Of a stretch of DNA of 8,894 nt, positions 1 through 6,949 are shown one piece after another. Under the pieces are notes generated by a model. That model was not told the origin of the DNA and made no database searches. It saw only the letters and a program-made list of their open reading frames with translations. Every line of letters starts with the position of its first letter. Position 1 is the first letter of the stretch. This stretch comes from Bdellovibrionales bacterium (lineage in GTDB: Bacteria > Bdellovibrionota > Bacteriovoracia > Bacteriovoracales > Bacteriovoracaceae): positions 1 through 8,894 of the forward strand of contig DAOVTR010000047.1 of assembly GCA_030633015.1 (NCBI GenBank), read 5' to 3'. The position numbers and the translations under genes are program-made.

Positions 1-467
1 ACTCCAAAACGATCAATTATTATAACAACTTGTACTATCTTACTAATTCCAGCTTCTTTTATCCCCGCATTCATGGCAATTGCTCCTCCTAACGAAGCAG
101 GAATTCCTGTAAAACACTCCCATCCTGATATCCCATGTTTTATTGCATAACGAGTTAACAAACTAAGCTTTAATGAAGCAGGAAGGAAATAGTCTTCACG
201 CTTTAAATCCAATTCTGATGGTGAAAAAGAAAACTCAAGCTTTATAAAAATAATTTTACTTTTAAATGGAAAAATAAAATTCGATCCATTCCCAACAACA
301 ATATATTTATAATTTTTCTTTTCTAGCTCTTTTAAAACATTTAAAAGTCCATTTTCACTAAAGATACGTATAAGTGTTCCGAGTGCCTTAAGTTTCATTG
401 TTGAAAACAAACTTAAATCTGCATTTATAAGAACTTCAGCCCCATCAATTTGTTTCAAATCATTCAT
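1..467 (-). CDS. murB: UDP-N-acetylenolpyruvoylglucosamine reductase MurB, N-terminal half (cut by window edge)
   Basis: MurB is a cytoplasmic FAD enzyme that uses NADPH to reduce UDP-GlcNAc-enolpyruvate to UDP-MurNAc, the second committed step of peptidoglycan precursor synthesis. Only the first 155 codons of a protein usually about 300 residues long are present; the frame is open to base 1. Visible family features are the early 'ST-K' segment (residues 22-25), the FAD-binding glycine motif GNGSN (59-63, GGGSN in most relatives), and the motif GIPASLGGA followed by MNAG (121-135), which corresponds to the GIPGxxGGAxxMNAG signature. The catalytic C-terminal part lies outside the window. The ATG at 467 overlaps the murC stop by 4 nt (ATGA), so translation is probably coupled; a second ATG 4 nt downstream is out of frame and meets a stop at once. 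A weak TAGG lies just upstream. Placement directly after murC is common in dcw clusters. The assignment is secure; function of the whole gene cannot be judged from this half. Confidence 0.93.
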   Translation of the reverse strand, partial: MNDLKQIDGAEVLINADLSLFSTMKLKALGTLIRIFSENGLLNVLKELEKKNYKYIVVGNGSNFIFPFKSKIIFIKLEFSFSPSELDLKREDYFLPASLKLSLLTRYAIKHGISGWECFTGIPASLGGAIAMNAGIKEAGISKIVQVVIIIDRFG

Positions 468-1858
468 TTAAGACCTAGAACATATTCTCCAACCGCTTTG
501 CCAATTGACCCTGCTCCAAGAGTTACAACTGTTACAGACTCATTTTTATATTTATTAATCAGCTCAGGCAATTCCCTTACGCTGTTTATAACTGTAACCA
601 GATTCGGTCTAATTTTATTAATATCATTTGCAAGAGAATCGGAATCAATACCCTCAATTGGATCTTCACTGGCGGGATAAATCGGAGCAATATAAACCTT
701 GTCAATTTCAGAAAAGCAATCATAAAAATCATTCCAACAATCTCTAGTGCGAGTAAAACGATGTGGTTCAAAAATAGCTATCACTTTATTTTTATGACTG
801 GCCCTAATTGATTTTAAAACTGTTTTAATCGCAGTTGGATGATGTGCATAATCATCAATTATTTTCAAATTATTATTTTTATAAAGCGTTTGAATTCTTC
901 TTCCTATACCCTCACATTTCACAATTGCCTTTGTAATTTCTTCAAAAGAAAGACCCATTTGATGGGCCATCGAAATGGCCCCAAGGGCATTTTCAACATT
1001 ATGCTTTCCAGGAATACTCAACTGTACATTGCCGACTTCACATCCATGAAATAAAAGTTTAAAAGTTGAATGAGTATCTTTAACTGATAGTTCCGTTGCC
1101 AAATAATCTATTTTACTATCTATAAACTCTTTTCTATCTTCAATACCAAAAGTAACATGTGGCCTTTTAAATCTATTTTTTAAACCCATCAACTTATCGT
1201 CGTTTGCATTAATTGCTAAAACACCATAAAAAGGAATTTTGTTAGCAAATTCCAAAAAAGATTCAACCAACCGCTCTTCAGTTTTATAAAACTCCATATG
1301 ATCTTTATCGATATTTGTAATTATAGATGAAATAGGATTAAAAGATAAAAAGGATCCATCAGACTCATCTGCCTCAACGATTAAAATCTCTCCAAGTCCA
1401 AGTTTTGCATGACCTTTTAAATTATGAACAATCCCTCCAATAATATAAGTTGGCCTGTTGCCAGTTTCTTGGAAAATTGTTGCAAGAAAACTTGTTGTCG
1501 TTGTTTTTCCATGAGTTCCTGCTACAGCAACACCATGTTTCATTTTCATTATCTCCGAAATCATTTCTGCTCTTTTCATAATTGGAATTTCATTTTGACG
1601 GGCATAAACAATTTCTTCATTATCATTTTTAATCGCAGAACTATAAACAACAACCGTCGCTCCAATTACGTTTGAGCTACTGTGGCCAATAAATATACGG
1701 GCTCCTAATTGTTCTAGTTTTTCAGTATTATTTGAAGTGTTTGTATCTGAGCCAGTAACTGAATATTTTTGAGAAAGCAAAACTTCTGCAATTCCGCTCA
1801 TTCCAATACCACCAATACCAATAAAATGAATTTTTATCTCATGATTTTGTTTAAACAT
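464..1858 (-). CDS. murC: UDP-N-acetylmuramate--L-alanine ligase MurC
   Basis: MurC is the cytoplasmic ATP-dependent ligase that joins L-alanine to UDP-MurNAc, starting the stem peptide. The 464-residue length is typical. Motifs in order: N-terminal dinucleotide-like GIGGIGMSG (14-22), P-loop GTHGKTTT (114-121), EADESDGSF with the catalytic glutamate (162-170), DH in the DKDHMEF segment (184-190), the paired asparagines of GKHNVEN (284-290), the GRR arginines (319-321), DDYAHHP (335-341) and FEPHRFTRT (363-371). The last two are diagnostic for MurC within the Mur ligase family. All catalytic positions I can recognise are intact, in contrast to MurD in the same operon. The ATG at 1858 is the first start after the ftsW stop, 15 nt away, with a GGGGA 3 nt before it. 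It is in the same reading frame as ftsW, with only the ftsW TAA separating the two. murG, usually found between ftsW and murC, is missing. Confidence 0.97.
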   Translation of the reverse strand: MFKQNHEIKIHFIGIGGIGMSGIAEVLLSQKYSVTGSDTNTSNNTEKLEQLGARIFIGHSSSNVIGATVVVYSSAIKNDNEEIVYARQNEIPIMKRAEMISEIMKMKHGVAVAGTHGKTTTTSFLATIFQETGNRPTYIIGGIVHNLKGHAKLGLGEILIVEADESDGSFLSFNPISSIITNIDKDHMEFYKTEERLVESFLEFANKIPFYGVLAINANDDKLMGLKNRFKRPHVTFGIEDRKEFIDSKIDYLATELSVKDTHSTFKLLFHGCEVGNVQLSIPGKHNVENALGAISMAHQMGLSFEEITKAIVKCEGIGRRIQTLYKNNNLKIIDDYAHHPTAIKTVLKSIRASHKNKVIAIFEPHRFTRTRDCWNDFYDCFSEIDKVYIAPIYPASEDPIEGIDSDSLANDINKIRPNLVTVINSVRELPELINKYKNESVTVVTLGAGSIGKAVGEYVLGLK

Positions 1859-1873
1859 ATTTCCCCAAAAAAT

Positions 1874-3013
1874 TTATAATTGCATTGTAATTTTTTTATT
1901 TTGATTATAAGCAGAAAACACAAGACCTATCGCAAAAAAGTTTGACACCATTGATGATCCTCCATAACTTATAAAAGGAAGATTTAAACCCTTAGTTGGT
2001 AGCAATCCTAAAACTACCCCCATGTTTAATAGTCCCTGAAATCCAATTAAAAAAATAATAGAAGTAACTAATATTTGCGACGTCCTACTCGTTAATCTTA
2101 ATGCTATTTTAAACCCCAAAAATATAAATGCAATAAATAAAATAACAACCAAAACCACACCCAAAAAACCAAGTTCTTCCCCTATTACACTGAAAATAAA
2201 ATCGTTATGTGCCTCTGGAAGATAAAAAAGTTTTTCATTACTATTGCCAAGGCCTTCTCCAAAAACTCCACCACTTGCAAACGCGAGATAAGATTGAATA
2301 ATTTGAAATCCTGATGTTTTTGGATTTTTCCATGGATCTAGAAAAGTAAAAATTCGTTGTATTCGGTATGATTCTAAAAACAGTAACGCAATTCCAACAG
2401 AAACACCTGAAGTCAATAATATATAAAAATTCTTTCTTGAAAATGAACTCATATAACAAACAAATACAAGAACAACAAAACAAATTAAAAATGTTCCATA
2501 ATCTGGTTGTTTTATTAAAAAAACAAATGGAAGTAACAAGGAAACGCTGTATTTTATTTTTTCTTTTTTACTTAGATCATTAAATTTATCAAAAAAAGAT
2601 AGTGATACTATTAATATTGTATATTTTATTAATTCTCCTGGCTGAAAACTAATATTAAATAAACTTATCCAACGACTTGCTCCTTTTACAGATGAGCCTA
2701 CACCTGGAACAAACGTTAATGATAAAATTATTACAACTAAAATGTTTATATAGAAACCATATTTTATCCAAAAAGAAATCCTCGTCTTTCCTCCAATAAA
2801 TGATAGGAGCACTCCAATTGAAATAAAAATAAATTATCGTAGGAAAAAAAAGATAGAACTTCCAAATACCTCCTTAGCGTAAATATAGCTAGAGGAGTAG
2901 ACCATAATAATTCCAAGGGTAACTAACAAACAAAGCACGATTAAAAATGCTTTAAAAATAACATCAGACTCTGAACCAATCTGAGATGTGCCCATACTTT
3001 GTTGATCAATCAT
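1874..3013 (-). pseudogene. ftsW: Lipid II polymerase FtsW (SEDS family), interrupted by in-frame TAA at codon 60
   Basis: FtsW is the polytopic SEDS glycosyltransferase that polymerises lipid II at the division septum with its partner PBP. Read from the ATG at 3013 the frame would give 379 residues, normal for the family, but codon 60 (2834-2836) is TAA. Before the stop lies membrane segment 1 with GIIMVYSSS (34-42). The stop falls at the start of segment 2, between FFFLR and FIFIS, where relatives have 'KRQ' or 'RQ', so CAA (Gln) is the likely ancestral codon. Downstream the frame is well preserved: KGASRW (110-115), QPGE (124-127, usually QPSE), the HNDFIF segment with the putative catalytic Asp (271), PTKGLNLPF (339-347) and SYGGSS (349-354). 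The upstream and downstream parts share one frame, so this is a substitution and not an indel. A downstream start exists (GTG at 2812, 312 residues) but has no properly spaced ribosome binding site and would lack segment 1. No Shine-Dalgarno is visible at 3013; an in-frame TAA lies just upstream, so 3013 is the first possible ATG. It may be a true pseudogene, a recent mutation or a sequence error. Confidence 0.88.
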
Positions 3014-3033
3014 AATTTTTTTATTTTAACAAA

Positions 3034-4416
3034 CTAAAACTGATACACCAACTTTTTAAAGTAATTTCCTCTTTCTTCGTAATCTCTAAAAAAGTCTGTA
3101 CTTGAATTTCCAGGAGACAATAAAATGACATCTCCTGTTCTCGACTTTTGATATGCGAGCAGAATTGATTCTTCAAATGAACCTACAATGAAAGTTTGTG
3201 GATGTTCTCCGAGAGCACGATTCATCCGCTCTTTACTCTCCCCAATTAAAACAAGCACCCTTGTATTTTCAATAATATCATTTGAATATTTTTCAAATTC
3301 AATACTCTCCTCGTCTTTTCCACCAGCGATTAAAATGATCGGTTGCTTAAACGATTTTATACTTTTTACTAATGTATCCATATTTTCAGACTTGGAATCA
3401 TTATAGAAAGACACTCCGTTTTTATCCATAACATATTCAATACGATTAGGAATCCCGGGAAATCTCTCGATGCATGTTTGAATTGACTGATCAGTAACAT
3501 TTAAAACTTTACATGCGGTAATAGCCGCAAGAAGATTTTCTCTGTTGTCCACTCCAATAATTTTCATTTTAGATACTTTAAAATCTGAATGATAATTTAT
3601 ATTAGAGTTAATTCTTCTATTGTGAAAATGAGTTCCATGAACTTCTCCAATTACTCCCATATTTACAAATGATTTTCTTGAATACCAATAAGTATTACAA
3701 TTTGCACTTCTAAAAAAAACATTATTTGCTAACTTATCAAAATTTACGACAATGGAATCTTCTGGATTTAGCATCTTTATAATACTTAACTTTGTTTCAA
3801 TATACTCACTTACTGATTCAAAATGCTCTCTCGGATAATCTTCTCTTATATTAGTAAAAACAACAATCTTAGGCTTAAAATTAGTTAAATTTCTCATCTG
3901 TGCAGCAGAAACTTCAATAACAACAAAGTCCATATCGTCTTTTTCTGGGTGCATCGCATATTCAATAAAAGGAGTCTCACTTGTTCCCCCTACAAATGTT
4001 TTTTTATTTTCGAGTTTAAGCATAAATCCAATCATGTGAGCAACAGTTGTTCTTCCATAACTACCGCAAACTGCAATAAGTGGCTTATCGCAAAGAGTGT
4101 TGGCCAAAAGAAATTCACTATAAACTTCTTTACCATTCTCTCTTGCTAATTCAAGCTGACGAAGTTTAGGGTTAACAGATGGGGAGTAGACAATAATATC
4201 TGCTTCTAAAAATTCTTCTTCCCGATGCTCTCCAAAAGTCATTTGTGGAGTTGGATTAATTTTTTTTAATCTTTTTACGGGTTTATTCAAATCAAAAATT
4301 GGTTTAATATCTGTTACTCTAATGCTACAGCCAACTTGATTAAAAAAATTGATCAAAGTAAAACCAGTCTTTCCGATTCCTACAATTAGCACTTTTTTAT
4401 TTCTAAATCTTTCCAC
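3034..4416 (-). CDS. murD: UDP-N-acetylmuramoylalanine--D-glutamate ligase MurD, with altered active-site residues
   Basis: By position and overall pattern this is MurD, the cytoplasmic ligase adding D-glutamate to UDP-MurNAc-L-Ala. Length (460) is normal. The N-terminal GIGKTG (13-18) and SPSV (78-81) fit domain 1. The C-terminal domain is recognisably MurD: NDSKSEN (339-345, usually NDSKATN), AGGKD (364-368) and LLSPGNSSTDFF followed by EERG (432-450). The central ATPase domain deviates: the P-loop reads GSYGRTT (118-124), with Arg122 where the family has the ATP-binding lysine, and the usual DH-L-D segment reads DYPREH (193-198), with Tyr194 replacing the metal-binding histidine. The usual HR pair is NR (324-325). 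Still conserved are Glu168, the probable carbamylated Lys209, and Asn291/Asn294. The start is GTG: an in-frame TAA directly precedes it and GGAGAG sits 5 nt upstream. It lies 13 nt after mraY and 20 nt before ftsW. Full length with no breaks suggests the protein is still made; whether it is an efficient ligase is open. Confidence 0.93.
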   Translation of the reverse strand: MERFRNKKVLIVGIGKTGFTLINFFNQVGCSIRVTDIKPIFDLNKPVKRLKKINPTPQMTFGEHREEEFLEADIIVYSPSVNPKLRQLELARENGKEVYSEFLLANTLCDKPLIAVCGSYGRTTVAHMIGFMLKLENKKTFVGGTSETPFIEYAMHPEKDDMDFVVIEVSAAQMRNLTNFKPKIVVFTNIREDYPREHFESVSEYIETKLSIIKMLNPEDSIVVNFDKLANNVFFRSANCNTYWYSRKSFVNMGVIGEVHGTHFHNRRINSNINYHSDFKVSKMKIIGVDNRENLLAAITACKVLNVTDQSIQTCIERFPGIPNRIEYVMDKNGVSFYNDSKSENMDTLVKSIKSFKQPIILIAGGKDEESIEFEKYSNDIIENTRVLVLIGESKERMNRALGEHPQTFIVGSFEESILLAYQKSRTGDVILLSPGNSSTDFFRDYEERGNYFKKLVYQF

Positions 4417-4421
4417 TTAAA

Positions 4422-4427
4422 CTCTCC
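4422..4427 (-). promoter_or_regulatory. Ribosome binding site of murD (GGAGAG)
   Basis: GGAGAG on the minus strand lies 5 nt before the GTG at 4416, in the 13-nt mraY-murD gap. It supports the GTG as the murD start; an in-frame TAA immediately before that GTG excludes any longer form. An ATG directly after the mraY stop is in another frame and opens only a few codons. Confidence 0.75.
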
Positions 4428-4429
4428 AT

Positions 4430-5509
4430 TTATCTCATTTTAATTGTTGCAATTGATAAAATTGCGAGAAAAATACTTATAATCCAAAAACGAACAATAA
4501 CTTTATTTTCAGGCCATCCCTTAAGCTCAAAATGATGATGAATCGGTGCCATTTTAAAAATTCTCTTTTTTCTTAATTTATATGAACCTACCTGCATAAT
4601 TACAGATACTGTTTCTATTACAAAAATTCCGCCAATTAAAACAAATAAAAATTCATTCTTTGTTAAAATTGCAATTGTTCCTAAAACTCCTCCAAGAGAT
4701 AACGATCCCACGTCTCCCATAAAAACCTGGGCAGGGTATGAGTTGTACCATAAAAAACCAACCCCAGCACCAATAATGGCCGCTGAAATTACCATCAGTT
4801 CTCCTACATTCTCAATATAGGGAACATATAAATAAGAAGAAATATCTTTGTGGCCTGCGACATAAGCTAGTATGCTAAGGCTTGTTGCAGATGTAATAAT
4901 AGGCCCAATTGCCAGACCATCTAACCCATCAGTAAGATTAACAGCATTACTAGAACCTACTATAACGATTATAATAAAAATTAAATACAAAATATTACCA
5001 AGATCAATAACTGGTCCTTTAATAAAGGGTAAATATAAATTTGTGTCTATTACTCCTTGATAAATGAGAAAATATCCAACGACAAGTGATGTTACAATCT
5101 GCCAAATTATTTTAACACGCGCAGACACCCCTTTAGAATCACGCTTTATAATTTTTAAGTAATCATCAATATAGCCCAATAGAGCAAAAGACAAGGCCAC
5201 AAAAAGAGTTGCCAGAAGAGGAAGTGAATAAAAATTTCCACAAACAGCAATGGTTATAAATATGGTTCCGATAATAACCACTCCACCCATTGTTGGAGTT
5301 CCCGCTTTCTTAAAATGGCTTTCTGGGCCATCATTTCTTATGGACTGACCAAATTGCTTTCTTCTCATAAATTTTATAAATTTCTGTCCCCAATAAATTG
5401 ATAAAACAGTCGCAATCAAAAAAGCAATGACAGATCTAAAGGTAATATATCTAAAAAGATTAAGTGCGTTAAACTGCTGACTTATGGGATATATTAAATG
5501 AAAAAGCAT
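4430..5509 (-). CDS. mraY: Phospho-N-acetylmuramoyl-pentapeptide transferase MraY
   Basis: MraY is the integral membrane enzyme that transfers phospho-MurNAc-pentapeptide from UDP to undecaprenyl phosphate, giving lipid I. The 359-residue length is typical, and hydrophobic segments are spread along the whole protein as expected for ten membrane spans. Diagnostic motifs are all present: DGPESHFKKAGTPTMGG (60-76), the aspartate pair DDYLK (115-119), NLTDGLDGLA (191-200), FMGDVGSLSLGG (263-274) with the catalytic-region aspartate, and APIHHHFELKGWPE (321-334) with the three histidines. No deviation from the family pattern was seen. The ATG at 5509 fits the usual N-terminus and is preceded by a TAGGA ribosome binding site 6 nt upstream. 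The gene follows murF after 39 nt, the longest gap in the window, and precedes murD by 13 nt. The stop is TAA. Confidence 0.98.
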   Translation of the reverse strand: MLFHLIYPISQQFNALNLFRYITFRSVIAFLIATVLSIYWGQKFIKFMRRKQFGQSIRNDGPESHFKKAGTPTMGGVVIIGTIFITIAVCGNFYSLPLLATLFVALSFALLGYIDDYLKIIKRDSKGVSARVKIIWQIVTSLVVGYFLIYQGVIDTNLYLPFIKGPVIDLGNILYLIFIIIVIVGSSNAVNLTDGLDGLAIGPIITSATSLSILAYVAGHKDISSYLYVPYIENVGELMVISAAIIGAGVGFLWYNSYPAQVFMGDVGSLSLGGVLGTIAILTKNEFLFVLIGGIFVIETVSVIMQVGSYKLRKKRIFKMAPIHHHFELKGWPENKVIVRFWIISIFLAILSIATIKMR

Positions 5510-5515
5510 ATATAA

Positions 5516-5520
5516 TCCTA
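5516..5520 (-). promoter_or_regulatory. Ribosome binding site of mraY (TAGGA)
   Basis: TAGGA on the minus strand with 6 nt to the mraY ATG. It is the best-placed Shine-Dalgarno match in the 39-nt murF-mraY gap and fits the N-terminus expected from the family. Confidence 0.65.
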
Positions 5521-5548
5521 AAATTAATAAATAATTCGAATTATATCT

Positions 5549-6949
5549 CTACCCCATATCCACTAAAGACTCAAGTTGTAATGACCTTGACCCTTTAATA
5601 AAAACTGACTGGTTTTTTGATAAAAAACCCTTCCATTCTTTTTTTAAACTCAAAGTTTCACTAAAGATCTGAGCACACTCAAATCCGCTCTGATAAAAAT
5701 GGCCATATTTTCCAACACATACAACATTTTTGGCATTGAAATCTGTTAATAATTTGCCAATTTTCACATGTGCTGCCTCGGTTAGATCACCAAGCTCATT
5801 CATATCCCCCAAAACAAAAAGGCAACGATCAAGACTGATCTTTTTTATGCCCATCTGCTCAACAAATCCTCTAATAGATAACTCCATCGAAGAAGGATTT
5901 GCATTATAAGCATCTAGGTAAATCAATTTATTTTTTTTATTTATCCACATAGATCTATTATTTTTGGGAGTAAATTTTTGCATAGCCGCAAGATATTCAT
6001 TTATATGATCTCCACTAATATTTACCGCAATAGCAAAAGCAGAAACTAAATTAATTAAATTATGCTCTCCTGTAATATTAGGATTATTTATTGCTATATC
6101 ACTATTTTGATATTTTATATTTAAAGTATTTTCTTTTATTTGGTAAAAAACACCTGCAGTTTTATCTTTTTGGCTTAACCTGACTAATCCTTCAAAATGC
6201 TCTAATTTTCGTAAATAAAAATCATCATAATTTTGAATAAAAATTTTATTTAAACTTCGATTTCTTAAAATAGCATCATACAACTTCTTTTTTTCACAAT
6301 AAACATTTTCTTCCGTTTTAAAAAATTCTAAATGAGATTGGCCAACATTTGTAATTATTCCTGCATCTGGCATTGATATTTCACACAGTTTTTCAATTTC
6401 ACCGGGATGATTTGTTCCCATTTCAACAATTATATATTTATGTTCTTTTCTAATTTTAAGTAGCGTTAAAGGTACTCCAATATGATTATTTTGATTTCCC
6501 AAATTACAGACAACATGACCAGGAAAAGCAGCATCTAAAATATCATATAACATTTCTTTTTGAGTTGTCTTACCGTTTGAACCAGTTATTCCTACAACGA
6601 ATCCTAAATTTTTTCTTTTCCATTGTTTTAAATGATCTATTGCCATTAATTGTAAAAAATCAATAGTATTTACAACTGAAATAAATACGCATTTTTTATA
6701 AGAACTATATATATGCTCTGCTTTTTTAATATTTTTTTGATTATTATTAAATACAACAACCTTACAACCTTTATCTAATACCTGTTCTACGAAATCAAAA
6801 CCATCAAAATTATCTCCTGCAATAGCAATAAAACAATCTTGTCCATCATAATTTCTAGTATCGGTTATAACCGAAGAAATGGTAGAAGGAAGTGTTCCTC
6901 CGAAATTTCTTTTATCTAATTGATTAACTATTTTTTTTAATTCAAACAC
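5549..6949 (-). CDS. murF: UDP-N-acetylmuramoyl-tripeptide--D-alanyl-D-alanine ligase MurF
   Basis: MurF is the cytoplasmic ATP-dependent ligase that adds the D-Ala-D-Ala dipeptide, completing the UDP-MurNAc-pentapeptide used by MraY. Length is 466 residues, normal for the family. Visible motifs: ITDTR (28-32, the DSR-like UDP-binding element) and FIAIAGDNFDG (40-50) of domain 1; P-loop GSNGKTT (123-129); VEMGTNHPGEI (175-185) with the catalytic Glu176; NVGQSHLEFF (201-210); GEHNLIN (294-300); Arg332; DAYNANPSSM (346-355), which is diagnostic for MurF; LGDMNELG (380-387) and KGSRSLQLE (452-460). The active site looks complete. The start is GTG at 6949, 13 nt inside the 3' end of murE. It is the only plausible start codon after an in-frame TAA four codons upstream, and the ribosome binding site is weak, which suggests translational coupling to murE. 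The stop is TAG. Confidence 0.97.
   Translation of the reverse strand: MFELKKIVNQLDKRNFGGTLPSTISSVITDTRNYDGQDCFIAIAGDNFDGFDFVEQVLDKGCKVVVFNNNQKNIKKAEHIYSSYKKCVFISVVNTIDFLQLMAIDHLKQWKRKNLGFVVGITGSNGKTTQKEMLYDILDAAFPGHVVCNLGNQNNHIGVPLTLLKIRKEHKYIIVEMGTNHPGEIEKLCEISMPDAGIITNVGQSHLEFFKTEENVYCEKKKLYDAILRNRSLNKIFIQNYDDFYLRKLEHFEGLVRLSQKDKTAGVFYQIKENTLNIKYQNSDIAINNPNITGEHNLINLVSAFAIAVNISGDHINEYLAAMQKFTPKNNRSMWINKKNKLIYLDAYNANPSSMELSIRGFVEQMGIKKISLDRCLFVLGDMNELGDLTEAAHVKIGKLLTDFNAKNVVCVGKYGHFYQSGFECAQIFSETLSLKKEWKGFLSKNQSVFIKGSRSLQLESLVDMG

Noticed and set aside
1874..2812. A complete native FtsW starting at GTG 2812
   Set aside because: The start would lack membrane segment 1 with the VYSSS motif, which is clearly encoded upstream in the same frame, and no ribosome binding site lies at a suitable distance from this GTG.
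2834..2836. Reassignment of UAA to glutamine as the explanation of the ftsW stop
   Set aside because: TAA terminates the PBP, murE, mraY and ftsW reading frames at exactly the expected family lengths, and reading it would fuse FtsW to MurC. UAA followed by U is also a tight stop, so simple readthrough is unlikely.
2834..2876. Programmed ribosomal frameshifting in ftsW (internal SD plus T8 slippery run)
   Set aside because: FtsW sequence before and after the stop is in the same frame; a -1 or +1 shift would leave the FtsW frame. Two compensating shifts would be needed.
5540..5581. Internal promoter before mraY based on TATAAT
   Set aside because: No convincing -35 element was found at 16-18 nt spacing; the best candidate (TTTAGT) matches poorly and TATAAT is common in such AT-rich DNA.
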